The notes below the pieces were generated by a model. It made no database searches and was not told the origin of the DNA. It saw nothing but the letters and a program-made list of their open reading frames with translations. This document shows positions 1 to 9,843 of a DNA stretch of 64,000 bases, piece after piece; position 1 is the first letter of the stretch; each line of letters starts with the position of its first letter. Where the stretch lies: contig CANKZQ010000001.1 of NCBI GenBank assembly GCA_947488345.1, positions 1,129,501 to 1,193,500 of the forward strand. The letters are read 5' to 3'. Origin of the DNA: an uncultured Flavobacteriaceae bacterium (GTDB lineage: Bacteria; Bacteroidota; Bacteroidia; Flavobacteriales; Flavobacteriaceae). The translations under genes and the position numbers were made by a program.

Positions 1-571
1 TAATTATTTTCGCTTTTTTACTGGCCCTATATAATGATAAATTCAACGCATGATCAGCTAAAATTTTATATTTCAATTCGTAACTTCTATTTTTAAACGC
101 TTCTTTATTATAAAAAATGGCCTGATGATGAACAGAATTTTTAAGCCATAATTTGAAAGACCAAGATGGTTTAATCTGGCCATCTTTAGTATGCGTATAT
201 ACAATATCATTTTCTTTTAAATCATATCTGATAACACCTATAATTAATGTAAATACGTTAGAAATAGGTTTATTAAAAACTGTATTCAATACATTTTCAT
301 TATAAAGTTGATCATCGGCGCCTAAAAAATAAAGCCATTCTTTGTTTGTCAAAGAGATTCCTTTATTCATGGCATCATAAACACCGTTGTCTTTTTCGCT
401 AATCCAATGAAAAGGGGCCTCTAATTTTTTTAAGTACGCTAATGTACCGTCTGTTGATTGATTATCAATTATCCAAACTTCATAATTCTTGAACCTCTGA
501 TTTTGTATGCTAGCAACACACTTCTTCAGATGCTTTAAATTATTGAATGATGGAATTATAATTGAAACCAA
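1..571 (-). CDS. Glycosyltransferase family 2, 3' part missing
   Basis: Partial GT-A glycosyltransferase that runs off the left edge of the window. The N-terminus reads VSIIIPSFNN, the usual first beta strand of GT2 enzymes, followed by IDNQSTDGT (nucleotide-sugar contact), DNGVYDAMNKG and LGADDQLY, the last being the DxD-like metal site. No ATG is available: an in-frame TAG lies just upstream, so translation probably begins at the TTG at 571 or a rare ATA at 580. It lies about 20 nt after the GT4-type gene at 592-1710, so the two are likely co-transcribed. Probable role is transfer of a sugar in surface polysaccharide synthesis; donor and acceptor are unknown. Family call firm, start uncertain. 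Confidence 0.85.
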   Translation of the reverse strand, partial: MVSIIIPSFNNLKHLKKCVASIQNQRFKNYEVWIIDNQSTDGTLAYLKKLEAPFHWISEKDNGVYDAMNKGISLTNKEWLYFLGADDQLYNENVLNTVFNKPISNVFTLIIGVIRYDLKENDIVYTHTKDGQIKPSWSFKLWLKNSVHHQAIFYNKEAFKNRSYELKYKILADHALNLSLYRASKKAKII

Positions 572-591
572 TACTTTTATTTTAAAAAGAC

Positions 592-1710
592 TTAGCTAAA
601 ATAAGCATCTAATTTGTGCTGTTCATTCTCCCAACAATAATTTTCTTTAATTCTGTGTTGGTTATGCTTTATCTTCTTCAATAGATCTTCATCTTCAAGC
701 AAACTACGAATCTTTTCGGCAATATGTGCTGGTTCATGATGATCAATTAAAATGCCAACTTCGTGCTGATCTATTAGCCGTTTCACTTCTACTAACGGCG
801 AAGCCACTACAGGTAATTCATTGTGAATGTAATCAAATAATTTATTCGGAAGTGCGTATGTAAAACTTAAGCCCACCGGTTCTTCTAGAAGAATACCAAT
901 ATCTGCTTGTTTTGTATAATTATGAAGCTTGTCGTGATCGATTCTCCCTAAAAAAAACACTCTCCCTTGTAATTCTTGTTCGGTCACAAAATCAATAAGT
1001 TCATTTTTAACTTTGCCATAGCCAATAATTACTAAGTCTATACCCTTTAAGTACTTAAGCGCAAGCATGGCTTGTTTTAAGCCTCTATTCTCAGTCAAAG
1101 TACCTTGATATAGCAACACCTTATTCTTGGTGGGAAATGTAACAGGAATGTTTTGAGGTCTATCCATGAGATACGGAACATTTCTTATCACACCCATTTC
1201 AATACCATATTTATTGTGATAAAACAATGCAATATGCTCACTCACAGTGTATGCCTTTTTAACTCTTGGAACGAATATCTTTTCAACCGTTCTCCAAAAA
1301 TTTTGCACAAATCGCCTGCCTTGAAGTTCTGGCACTTCGGTGAATAGCTCATGACTATCATAGATGAGTTTATTTCTTTTTAATTTGCTGGCCAGGTAAC
1401 ACGCTGGTAAGGTATCTAGATCATTCGCTAAAATATAGGTTGATTTATATTTCAACAAAAACAACAGGAGCCGTATATTATATTCAGCATAAAAAAGAAA
1501 GTCATTATTAAAACACAACTTCTTTCTTACAATTGAATAGGGTCTGTCTACCTCAAAAGTTGTGGGTAACACTCTCCCAAAGACCACCACTTCATGACCT
1601 TTACTCGTTAAATACTTAGATACTTTATGAACTCTCTGATCAGAGGAAACATCGTTGGTAACTGCTACTAAAACTTTGCCTTTAGTATTCAAAACAGATA
1701 TTTTGCACAA
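592..1710 (-). CDS. GT-B glycosyltransferase (GT4-like)
   Basis: 372-residue glycosyltransferase of the two-domain GT-B fold. The N-terminal half begins KVLVAVTNDVSSDQRVHK, common in flavobacterial family-4 enzymes. The C-terminal donor-binding half carries VLLYQGTLTENRGL (about residues 198-212), VIIGYG, VFFLGRIDHD and the EEPVGLSFTYALPNKLFDYI region with the acidic/PNKLFDY signature for nucleotide-sugar binding. The annotated start is a TTG directly abutting the stop of the FtsE-type gene; a second TTG at 1692 would remove six residues and fits the domain start equally well. Together with the downstream GT2 gene it probably builds a surface glycan. Specific sugar unknown. Confidence 0.87.
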   Translation of the reverse strand: MCKISVLNTKGKVLVAVTNDVSSDQRVHKVSKYLTSKGHEVVVFGRVLPTTFEVDRPYSIVRKKLCFNNDFLFYAEYNIRLLLFLLKYKSTYILANDLDTLPACYLASKLKRNKLIYDSHELFTEVPELQGRRFVQNFWRTVEKIFVPRVKKAYTVSEHIALFYHNKYGIEMGVIRNVPYLMDRPQNIPVTFPTKNKVLLYQGTLTENRGLKQAMLALKYLKGIDLVIIGYGKVKNELIDFVTEQELQGRVFFLGRIDHDKLHNYTKQADIGILLEEPVGLSFTYALPNKLFDYIHNELPVVASPLVEVKRLIDQHEVGILIDHHEPAHIAEKIRSLLEDEDLLKKIKHNQHRIKENYCWENEQHKLDAYFS

Positions 1711-2382
1711 CTAGACAACCTCATATACCTTTTCACCATCACATTTAATTGTTTTATGTGGATATTTTAAAATTAAGGCATAATCATGAGTCGCCATTAA
1801 AATGGTCTTACCACTTTTGTTTATTTCCTCCAGAACACTCATTACTTCCAGTGAAGTCTTCGGGTCTAAATTACCTGTAGGCTCGTCGGCTAGAATTAAA
1901 TCAGGATCATTTAAAAGCGCTCTCGCAATGGCTACTCGCTGTTGTTCTCCTCCCGAAAGTTGATATGCCATCTTGAAACCTTTTGTTTGCATACCTACTT
2001 TTTCTAATACTTCATTAATTTTAGCGTTCATTTTTTTACTATCATTCCAACCAGTTGCCTTTAGAACAAATAATAAATTATCATGTACATTTCTATCATT
2101 TAATAGTTTAAAATCCTGAAAAACAATTCCCAATTTTCTCCTTAAAAACGGAATGTCTTTTTCTTTTAATTTATTCAAATTGAAATCAACAATCACTCCT
2201 TCACCTTTCAATAATGGTAAATCACCATACAATGTCTTCATTAAACTACTTTTCCCACTTCCTGTTTTTCCGATAAGGTACATAAAATCTCCTTCAAAAA
2301 TATCTAGACTAATATTAGATAGAACTAGATTTTCTTGTTGAAAAATAGAAGCATCAGTTAGCTGAAGTAAAGGCTTAGACAT
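1711..2382 (-). CDS. ftsE: FtsE-type ABC transporter ATP-binding protein
   Basis: 223-residue stand-alone ABC ATPase. Visible motifs are Walker [10 protein letters not shown] (about residues 38-46), Q-loop VFQDFKLL, signature LSGGEQQR and Walker [13 protein letters not shown], then the H-loop MATHDY. Length and the PTGNLDP stretch match FtsE/LolD-type ATPases; in Bacteroidota the best match is FtsE, which with FtsX links the divisome to peptidoglycan hydrolases. FtsX is not next to it here, which is common in this phylum. A TAAATTTG -7 box lies 22 nt upstream at 2404-2411. The downstream glycosyltransferase begins at the very next base after the stop, so read-through into that operon is likely. 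A LolD-like role cannot be excluded. Confidence 0.85.
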   Translation of the reverse strand: MSKPLLQLTDASIFQQENLVLSNISLDIFEGDFMYLIGKTGSGKSSLMKTLYGDLPLLKGEGVIVDFNLNKLKEKDIPFLRRKLGIVFQDFKLLNDRNVHDNLLFVLKATGWNDSKKMNAKINEVLEKVGMQTKGFKMAYQLSGGEQQRVAIARALLNDPDLILADEPTGNLDPKTSLEVMSVLEEINKSGKTILMATHDYALILKYPHKTIKCDGEKVYEVV

Positions 2383-2403
2383 ATATCTTATAAATTAATT
2401 ATG

Positions 2404-2411
2404 CAAATTTA
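2404..2411 (-). promoter_or_regulatory. Candidate -7 promoter box for ftsE
   Basis: Reads TAAATTTG on the minus strand, matching the Bacteroidota -7 consensus TAnnTTTG, 22 nt before the ftsE ATG. No convincing -33 TTG is seen at the expected spacing, so this is tentative. Confidence 0.4.
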
Positions 2412-2460
2412 CTGTTTAAATTTCAAACTTAAAAAATCAAATCTGATGAATGCTTTTAAC

Positions 2461-2468
2461 TATATTTG
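2461..2468 (+). promoter_or_regulatory. Candidate -7 promoter box for kelch lipoprotein gene
   Basis: TATATTTG on the plus strand, an exact match to TAnnTTTG, 22 nt ahead of the ATG at 2491. It is divergent from the ftsE promoter; the two -7 boxes are about 50 bp apart. No clear -33 TTG. Confidence 0.5.
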
Positions 2469-2490
2469 AACACTTCTTCAAAATTTATAA

Positions 2491-3552
2491 ATGAGAATAG
2501 TTATTTTTTTTATTTGTTTCATCTTCATTTTTAGCTGTGCACAAAACGACCATCTAGCATCTGTCAAGAAACTTAAGGTAACCAACCTTAACAGTTTACC
2601 AGAAGCCGTGTCGAATAATGCTGTTGTTGAGGGTTTTATTGGTAACAAGCCCTTCGTATTCACTTTTGGCGGCGTTGATAGTACGCTATCGTATAGTGGT
2701 ATTCATAAACGTTCGTATGCCTATGATGTTACGAATAATTCATGGCGCCAGATTGCTAGTTTACCAGATACGCTCGGTAAAATCGCGAGTGCTGCAAGCA
2801 GAGTACGCGATACTATTTATATTCTTGGGGGATACCATGTTTTCAAAGATCATTCTGAGAAGTCATCTAACAAGGTACATCGCTATGACATTGTAAATGA
2901 TAGATATTTAGAAAACGGTACGCCCATTCCAGTACCCATCGATGATCAGGTGCAAGCTGTTTGGCGTGACAGCCTAATTTATGTTGTTTCTGGGTGGTAT
3001 GACAAAGAGAATGTTGCTGATGTTCAAATTTATAATCCTGCCAAAAATAGTTGGCAAGTTGGCACCTCTGTACCTAATAACCATAGATACAAATCGTTTG
3101 GTGCCTCTGGAACTATCGTTGGTGATACCATTTTTTATTTTGGTGGAGCCTCGATGGGTACACATTACCCTATTCAAAATGTGCTTCGGAAAGGAGTTAT
3201 TAACGCAAAAGATCCAACCGAAATTAAGTGGTCACATGCAATTATCGATTCAACAATAGTGGGTTATCGTATGGCCGCAACAGCTTTTCGTAACACTCCT
3301 TTTTGGTTAGGAGGAAGTACCACTACCTATAATTATAACGCGATCGCTTATGATGGGTCTGGAGTTGTGTCACCTTCTAACCGAGTATTGTATTTAAAAA
3401 ATAATCAATGGAAACTTGACCTAGCGAAACATTTACCAATGGATTTGAGAGGAATTGCCGAAATTAACGACTCAACAAAAATAGTTGTTGGTGGTATTTT
3501 AGAAAACCAACAAGTAAGTACTAAAGCATATCTTTTAGAATGGAAAAAATAA
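2491..3552 (+). CDS. Kelch-repeat lipoprotein
   Basis: 353-residue predicted lipoprotein. A hydrophobic signal (residues 2-15) ends in IFSC, giving Cys16 as lipidation site. The mature part is built from kelch motifs, seen as repeated GG-containing blades: FTFGGVDST, YDVTNNSWRQIASLP, IYILGGYHVF, YNPAKNSWQVGTSVP, FYFGGAS, FWLGGST and VVGGILEN. This predicts a six- or seven-bladed beta-propeller on the outer membrane or periplasmic face. Ligand unknown; such proteins may bind glycans or proteins. The stop overlaps the start of the TlpA-like gene by 13 nt, so the two are probably translated from one mRNA and may work together. Confidence 0.82.
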   Translation: MRIVIFFICFIFIFSCAQNDHLASVKKLKVTNLNSLPEAVSNNAVVEGFIGNKPFVFTFGGVDSTLSYSGIHKRSYAYDVTNNSWRQIASLPDTLGKIASAASRVRDTIYILGGYHVFKDHSEKSSNKVHRYDIVNDRYLENGTPIPVPIDDQVQAVWRDSLIYVVSGWYDKENVADVQIYNPAKNSWQVGTSVPNNHRYKSFGASGTIVGDTIFYFGGASMGTHYPIQNVLRKGVINAKDPTEIKWSHAIIDSTIVGYRMAATAFRNTPFWLGGSTTTYNYNAIAYDGSGVVSPSNRVLYLKNNQWKLDLAKHLPMDLRGIAEINDSTKIVVGGILENQQVSTKAYLLEWKK

Positions 3553-4778
3553 AATTAAATCTTTTACTCGTGGCATTTGCCTGCATCACTTTTCTCTTTT
3601 CGTGTAACTCTAAAAATGAGGTAAATACCGAATTAAAGCAAGGTTTTTGGCGTGCTGAAATCAACATGCAACAAGACACCTTGCCTTTTAATTTTGAAGT
3701 ATTTAAAAAAGGTGACCAATATAGCGCGAAATTAATCAATGGAGATAAAGAGACAATACCCTTAGATGAAATAAAGGTTGTAGGTGACTCTGTTTTTATC
3801 ACCTTGCACATTTTTGATATCGAATTACGAGCTAAAATAAATGATGACGCACTTAGCGGACTTTATATCAAAAATTATAAAGACGGATATCGCGTTCCAT
3901 TTAACGCAACACATAATAATGCCAATCGATTCATAAACCCTATGAGTTCCTCAAAATTCGATGGCAAATGGCAAATCACTTTTGTGGAAGAGGATACCAT
4001 AAAATTCCCTGGGGTCGGTATTTTCAAAAAAGAAGGTGATCTCTTGAAAGGCACTTTTTTAACTGAAACTGGTGACTATCGTTACTTAGAAGGCGTGGCG
4101 ACAGATTCTACCATGAGTCTATACACCTTTGATGGTAACCATGCTTTCATTTTCAATGCAACTACAAAAAATGATTCTATTTCGGGAGAATTTTTGTCTG
4201 GAATGGATTACCGAGCCACCTTTACAGGATATAAAAACCAACATGCGACGCTTACAGATGCCGATGATCTTACTTTTTTAAAAGAAGGGTATGATGAAAT
4301 ATCATTTTCGTTTCCAGGGTTAGATGGTAAAAACGTGACGCTGGATGACGAGAAGTATCAAAATAAAGTAGTATTACTACAAATATTTGGCACTTGGTGT
4401 CCGAATTGTATGGATGAAACTATTTTTTATGCCGATTGGTACGAAAAACATAAAAATGAAGCTGTAGAAATCATTGGATTGGCTTATGAGGCTAAAGATG
4501 ATTTTGAGTATGCAAAAGCGAGAGTCGAAAAAATGATAGCTAAATATAATGTCGGTTATGACTATGTAATTGCCGGTGAATACGACAAAGAAGCAGCAGC
4601 AAAAACACTTCCGATGTTAAATCACGTTCTCTCATTTCCGACCACCATTTTCATAGATAAAAAGGGAAAAGTTCGGAAAATCCATACTGGTTTTTCTGGT
4701 CCAGCAACAGGCGTTTATTATGAAGAATTTAAAGACGACTTCAATAGTTTTATGACTCTATTATTAAATGAAGAATAG
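3540..4778 (+). CDS. TlpA-like thioredoxin-domain lipoprotein
   Basis: 412-residue predicted lipoprotein; the signal ends LFSCNSKNE with Cys22. Residues about 35-245 form an all-beta region of tandem halves (DALSGLY..., DGKWQITF...), unlike any enzyme domain I can name. The C-terminal region (about 255-410) is an AhpC/TSA-TlpA thioredoxin domain with LFGTWCPNCMDE, i.e. a WCxxC redox site, and the cis-Pro neighbourhood SFPTTIFIDKKGKV. It is expected to reduce or resolve disulfides in the cell envelope, perhaps in cytochrome maturation or on partner proteins. Starts inside the last codons of the kelch gene, so translational coupling is likely. Confidence 0.87.
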   Translation: MEKIKLNLLLVAFACITFLFSCNSKNEVNTELKQGFWRAEINMQQDTLPFNFEVFKKGDQYSAKLINGDKETIPLDEIKVVGDSVFITLHIFDIELRAKINDDALSGLYIKNYKDGYRVPFNATHNNANRFINPMSSSKFDGKWQITFVEEDTIKFPGVGIFKKEGDLLKGTFLTETGDYRYLEGVATDSTMSLYTFDGNHAFIFNATTKNDSISGEFLSGMDYRATFTGYKNQHATLTDADDLTFLKEGYDEISFSFPGLDGKNVTLDDEKYQNKVVLLQIFGTWCPNCMDETIFYADWYEKHKNEAVEIIGLAYEAKDDFEYAKARVEKMIAKYNVGYDYVIAGEYDKEAAAKTLPMLNHVLSFPTTIFIDKKGKVRKIHTGFSGPATGVYYEEFKDDFNSFMTLLLNEE

Positions 4779-4936
4779 AACTTTGGCGCGATTCATGCAA
4801 TAGAACCCCTAAATGTTAATTTTTTTCTTAACAAAATGTTATATTAATTAACAATTATACAATTTCAATTTAATTGTACGTTGTTTAATTTAGATGCTGT
4901 GTGTTTTACAGTATTATTTAAAAGAATCCTCAAGCA

Positions 4937-7900
4937 ATGAAGCACAGTAATTTCTGGTTTTTAATATTCCTATTTGTTTTTTCGGCTACAAGCTTTGCGC
5001 AAAAATCTGATATCTACACAAATGATTTAAAAGAGTATAATCATGCTGTAGCTTTGTACAATAATCGAGATTTTGTCGCCTCAAAATATTTATTCAATAA
5101 GTTAAAGAGTGATTTCGACGCAAGTTCTGAGCACAAGGCGAATTGTGAATACTACGAAGCATTTTGCGCCATTCGCTTGGGTGATCAAAAAGGCGATAAA
5201 ATGATGCGTAGTTTTGTGGAACGCTATCCAACCAGCACCAAACAAAATACCGCGTTTATCGAAGTGGGCGATTATTATTTTAAGAATGCAAACTATTCGT
5301 ATGCCTTAAAATGGTATAATCGTGTAGAAACGAGAAATCTTTCTATAGCACAAGAAGAAGAATTTAATTTTAAATATGCGTACGGTTTGTTCGCGGTTCG
5401 TAGCTATAAAAGAGCAAAAGAATACTTTCAAAAACTATTGACTTCTCAAGAATATGGTTCACAAGCGAAATATTACTATGGATTTATTGCGTATCAGGCT
5501 GATGACTATGAGAATGCTGATCGCTACTTGAGTCAGATTTCGGATGATAAAGAACTGGGAGATGATGTACCATATTATATGGCCAATATCAAATTCAAAA
5601 CAGGTAATTTCGAAGAAGCCATCAAGATTGCAAAACCTTTTCTTACACAGGCCGATCGAAATCAGAAATCTGAAATTTCAAAGATAATAGGCGAAAGTTA
5701 TTTCAACCTTGAAAAATACAAAGAGGCAATTCCTTATTTAAAAGCGTACAGAGGCAAGCGACGCAAATGGAATAATACAGATTATTATTTGTTGGGTTAT
5801 TCTTACTACAAACAAAAAGATTTTAAAAACGCCATTGCAAATTTTAATAAAATAATCAACGGGAAGAACGCGGTCTCTCAAAACGCCTATTATCATTTAG
5901 CAGAATGTTATTTAAATAGCGAACAAAAAACTGAAGCTTTGAATGCTTTTCGAAATGCTTCGCAAATGGAATTCGATACAGACATCAAAAAAGATGCTTG
6001 GTTAAATTATGCCAAACTCAGCTACGAAATTGGAAATCCCTATCAGAGTGTACCTGATGTTTTACAAGAATATATAGATACCTATCCAAAATCTGATGCG
6101 ATTGATGAAATAAACGAATTGCTCATTAGTGCGTATATTACTTCGGCAGATTATGAGGGCGCGCTTAAAGCCTTGAAAGATAAAAAAGACGCCGATAGTA
6201 AAACAGTCTATCAAAAAGTCGCTCTTTATAGAGGTATTCAACTATTTAATGCGAATTCTCTAGACGAGGCCAAAAAACATTTTGACATTGCTATAAATGA
6301 TCCACGTGACACAAAAATTTCAGCTAGAGCTCTTTTCTGGAAAGCTGAAGCGGATTATTTATTAACGAACTACGAAATGGCTCGTGTTGGATTTAAACAA
6401 TTTGAAAACGCAAGCAATACTGATGGTCTTTCAGAAAAACAACAATTATATTACAGTTTCGGCTACACTCATTTCAAGTTAAAATTATATGATCTTGCAA
6501 ATATTAATTTCAAGGGTTATTTGATATCCTCACCAAAAGACCAGGAAAAAGTAAGCGATGCTAAGGTACGATTAGGAGATACTTATTTCGTGGCGAGTGA
6601 TTATAAAAATGCGATAAAACAATATAACGAAGTTATTGCCGAAAAAGGTAAAGCTATAGATTATGCTCATTTTCAACGAGCTATGAGCTATGGTTTTACA
6701 GGTAAAAACAATGATAAAATTTTAGATCTTACTAAATTTTTAGCTGCCTATTCAAAATCAACATATCGTGATGATGCCTATTTTGAGCTAGGAAATTCTT
6801 ATGTGAGAGCGAACAAAAATGATGAAGCTCTAGAGGCTTATGACAAATTATTGAAATACCATAAACGTAGTTCTTATGTTCCTAAAACATTATTAAAACA
6901 GGGGCTTATTTATTATAATACAGAAAGAGATAATCAGGCCCTTGATAAATACAAAAAAGTAGTGAAAGAATACCCAAATACCGATGAGGGCAAACAAGCG
7001 GTGGCGAATGCCAGGCAAATATATGTCGATCTGGGTCGTGTTGATGAATATGCCGATTGGGTAAAAGATGTTGATTTTGTTGAAGTATCGGATGATGATT
7101 TAGATAATGATATGTATGAATCAGCTGAGAAACAATATCTGCAAAACAATCGTAAAAAGGCCATTTCGGCGCTTAGAAAATATATTGAACGCTTCCCAAA
7201 AGGTGCACATGCCTTGCAGGCTAACTTTTACTTGGCAGAATCTTTATTCGCTGAAAAACAATTAGCTGCTTCTGAAAATAGTTATATCTATGTGACCAAC
7301 CAGGAGCGTAACGAATATACTGAGCAGGCCCTTTCTAAACTGGCGCAAGTTTATTTAGAGTCAGATCAATGGAAAAAAGCAATGCCGATTTTAGAACGTC
7401 TTGAAGAGCAAGCCGATTTCCCTCAAAATATAACATTTGCGCAAAGCAATCTTATGAAAGGTCATTATGAATTAGAACAGTATGAAGATGCCGTTTCGTA
7501 TGCCGAAAAAGTATTAAAAAGGCCTAAAATAGAAGCAAGAGTAAAATCTGATGCTAAAGTAATTATTGCACGATCAGCCATGAAAACTGGAGATGAAATA
7601 AAAGGTGAAGAAGCCTATAAAGAAGTAGGCAAAATCGCAAAAGGAGAACTAAAAGCTGAGTCACTCTATTATGACGCCTATTTCAAACATAATGAAGGTA
7701 ATTATAAAGTATCAAATACAGTGATTCAAAAATTGGTGTCAGACTATGCAGCCTATAAATACTATGGTGCAAAAGGCTTGGTCATCATGGCCAAAAATTT
7801 CTATGGTTTAAAAGATGCGTATCAAGCAACCTATATCTTGGAGAGTGTAATTAAAAACTTTAAAGATTATAAAGATGTCACTGATGAAGCAAAAGCCGAA

Positions 7901-7963
7901 TTGCAAAAAATTAAAACAGAAGAAGCAAAGACCAACGAATCGGTAAACCCAGACGGAAACTAA
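4937..7963 (+). CDS. Large periplasmic TPR protein
   Basis: 1008-residue exported protein: signal peptide ends TSFAQKSD (cleavage near residue 21). The rest is almost entirely tetratricopeptide-type helical hairpins from about residue 28 to 990, with recurrent motifs such as YYYGFIAYQADDYENAD, YYLLGYSYYKQKDFKNA, AYFELGNSYVRANKNDEAL and FYLAESLFAEKQLAASE, ending in a charged tail. Likely a periplasmic or outer-membrane-attached scaffold. The next gene, 44 nt downstream, encodes a beta-barrel outer membrane protein; the pairing suggests that this solenoid serves that barrel. No enzymatic domain is visible and I cannot give a gene name. Confidence 0.85.
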   Translation: MKHSNFWFLIFLFVFSATSFAQKSDIYTNDLKEYNHAVALYNNRDFVASKYLFNKLKSDFDASSEHKANCEYYEAFCAIRLGDQKGDKMMRSFVERYPTSTKQNTAFIEVGDYYFKNANYSYALKWYNRVETRNLSIAQEEEFNFKYAYGLFAVRSYKRAKEYFQKLLTSQEYGSQAKYYYGFIAYQADDYENADRYLSQISDDKELGDDVPYYMANIKFKTGNFEEAIKIAKPFLTQADRNQKSEISKIIGESYFNLEKYKEAIPYLKAYRGKRRKWNNTDYYLLGYSYYKQKDFKNAIANFNKIINGKNAVSQNAYYHLAECYLNSEQKTEALNAFRNASQMEFDTDIKKDAWLNYAKLSYEIGNPYQSVPDVLQEYIDTYPKSDAIDEINELLISAYITSADYEGALKALKDKKDADSKTVYQKVALYRGIQLFNANSLDEAKKHFDIAINDPRDTKISARALFWKAEADYLLTNYEMARVGFKQFENASNTDGLSEKQQLYYSFGYTHFKLKLYDLANINFKGYLISSPKDQEKVSDAKVRLGDTYFVASDYKNAIKQYNEVIAEKGKAIDYAHFQRAMSYGFTGKNNDKILDLTKFLAAYSKSTYRDDAYFELGNSYVRANKNDEALEAYDKLLKYHKRSSYVPKTLLKQGLIYYNTERDNQALDKYKKVVKEYPNTDEGKQAVANARQIYVDLGRVDEYADWVKDVDFVEVSDDDLDNDMYESAEKQYLQNNRKKAISALRKYIERFPKGAHALQANFYLAESLFAEKQLAASENSYIYVTNQERNEYTEQALSKLAQVYLESDQWKKAMPILERLEEQADFPQNITFAQSNLMKGHYELEQYEDAVSYAEKVLKRPKIEARVKSDAKVIIARSAMKTGDEIKGEEAYKEVGKIAKGELKAESLYYDAYFKHNEGNYKVSNTVIQKLVSDYAAYKYYGAKGLVIMAKNFYGLKDAYQATYILESVIKNFKDYKDVTDEAKAELQKIKTEEAKTNESVNPDGN

Positions 7964-8007
7964 AATCAACCAGCCATTCTGCGTTTAACGATGAATTAAA
8001 AACACAT

Positions 8008-9747
8008 ATGAAAAATACTATTTTACTATTCATATTACTCACAAGTACAACAATTCTCTTTGCTCAAGACAAAAAGAAAGATACGCTCGATACAGAAGTT
8101 ATCAATGTTGTAAAGCCTTATACTCCAACAGTCTCTGATGCATTTAAAATACGAGTAGCTCCGGCCATTAACGATACAATTATTGGTAAGAAAAAACCGA
8201 TTGAATATTCAATTTTTTCAATACCCGTGGCCTCTACATTTACGCCTGCCAAAGGTAAAGCCAAAATACTCAGGGTAGACCCTAGTGCTCCGATCTATGA
8301 CAATTTTGTCACTGCTGGATTTGGTAATTTCGGAACACCTGCATTAGAACTTTTTGCGCATAGCGATAGTAATAGTTACAATGAGTTCGGCGGTTTTTTA
8401 AAATATCATTCTTCTAAAGGTGGCATCAAAGATGTTCAATTAGATGATAATTTCTTAGACACACGATTAGATCTTTTTTATAAGCAAGAAGAACGTGATT
8501 TTGAATGGCAATTAAATGGTGGTTTCAGATATCAAAAATACAATTGGTATGGCTTACCAGAAGGATTAAGTTTTACCGAAACCACACTGAACAGTATCTC
8601 GGAAGCACAAAATTATACAGAGATATATGTTGGTGGAAAAATCGATTATAATGATTCGTTTTTTCAAGGAGCAACGGCAGAATTATATCGTTTTACAGAT
8701 AATGAAGGAAGTAGTGAAATTCATTTGCTAGCAAAACCAAAAATAGAGTTTCCGATAGCTTCAGAATATATAAATCTTGAAGCCAGGATAGAAGTCCTGA
8801 GAGGAGAGTTTTTCACCAATTTTGACAATACTGATGATCTTTCGTACACATACCTTAACCTTGGAGTCAATCCAAATTTTGAGGTGTTACGTGATAATTT
8901 AACACTTAATTTAGGTGCTGATATTTTGTTCAGTGCAGCTTCTGGTGTTAGTGAAAGTAAAGCTTATTTTTATCCGAAAATCACAGCATCATTTATTTTA
9001 ATAGATCAAATAGCCACATTGTATGCCGGTGTACTCGGCGGATTACATCAAAACTCATATCGAGATTTCGCCAATGAAAATCCGTTTGTATCTCCTACGC
9101 TCAACGTTCTTAGAACTGACCAGCAATATAATGCTTACGGAGGTATTCGAGGTAAATTAGCATCGAATGTGAGTTACAACTTAAAAGGTGGCTACACAAG
9201 CGAAAGAGACAAGCCTTTGTACAAATTAAATCCAACAAAAACATTGGGCGATACTGATGTGGTCAAAGGTTATGAAGCTGGTAATTCATTTCAAATTATT
9301 TATGATGATGTTAAAACATTATACGCTTTCGCGGAAGTGAGTGTAGATTTTTCTAAGCAATTAAAATTTGGAGGAAATGTGGCATATAATAATTATTCAA
9401 CCACAAATGAAGCGGAACCTTGGGGTTTACCAAGTTTGAAGGCTACAGCTTTTGCCAATTATAATGTAAATAAATGGTTCGCTGGAGCTGATTTATTCTT
9501 TGTAGGACAGCGAATGGATGAGTTGGACTTTGCTATACCAGGCGTTTTAATTAATCGATCGCCAGAATTGATCGATGTGGGTAATTACGTGGATTTAAAT
9601 TTAAACGCGGGCTATAAATTTACAGATAGATTAACGGCTTTTGCAAAAGTGAATAATGCACTTGGTAGTAATTATCAAAAATATACCAATTTTAAAGTGC
9701 AAGGTTTACAGTTCTTTGCCGGATTAACATATAAGTTTGACTTATAA
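8008..9747 (+). CDS. Outer membrane beta-barrel protein (TonB-receptor-like)
   Basis: 579-residue protein with a signal peptide ending ILFAQDKKK. A short N-terminal segment (LDTEVINVVKPYTPTVSDAF) precedes about 450 residues of alternating polar/aromatic strands typical of a barrel, e.g. DRPLYKLNPT-like turns, ending in FFAGLTYKFDL as outer membrane proteins do. The barrel resembles the C-terminal part of TonB-dependent receptors, but I see no clear plug domain, so substrate uptake is not demonstrated. It lies 44 nt after the large TPR gene and probably forms a unit with it. A strong inverted repeat at 9844-9890 closes the transcription unit. Confidence 0.75.
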   Translation: MKNTILLFILLTSTTILFAQDKKKDTLDTEVINVVKPYTPTVSDAFKIRVAPAINDTIIGKKKPIEYSIFSIPVASTFTPAKGKAKILRVDPSAPIYDNFVTAGFGNFGTPALELFAHSDSNSYNEFGGFLKYHSSKGGIKDVQLDDNFLDTRLDLFYKQEERDFEWQLNGGFRYQKYNWYGLPEGLSFTETTLNSISEAQNYTEIYVGGKIDYNDSFFQGATAELYRFTDNEGSSEIHLLAKPKIEFPIASEYINLEARIEVLRGEFFTNFDNTDDLSYTYLNLGVNPNFEVLRDNLTLNLGADILFSAASGVSESKAYFYPKITASFILIDQIATLYAGVLGGLHQNSYRDFANENPFVSPTLNVLRTDQQYNAYGGIRGKLASNVSYNLKGGYTSERDKPLYKLNPTKTLGDTDVVKGYEAGNSFQIIYDDVKTLYAFAEVSVDFSKQLKFGGNVAYNNYSTTNEAEPWGLPSLKATAFANYNVNKWFAGADLFFVGQRMDELDFAIPGVLINRSPELIDVGNYVDLNLNAGYKFTDRLTAFAKVNNALGSNYQKYTNFKVQGLQFFAGLTYKFDL

Positions 9748-9843
9748 TGCGTTGCGCTGAACTAACTTCAGGGCTTTGCAGAAGTACAGCTTATAAAATA
9801 GCCTAAATTTCTCGAGATTTCGGGACAAAAAAGATCATTTTGG

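Noticed and set aside
8008-9747. Complete TonB-dependent receptor with substrate assignment
   Set aside because: No plug domain or TonB box could be identified, and no regulatory element points to a substrate; retained as a barrel protein only.
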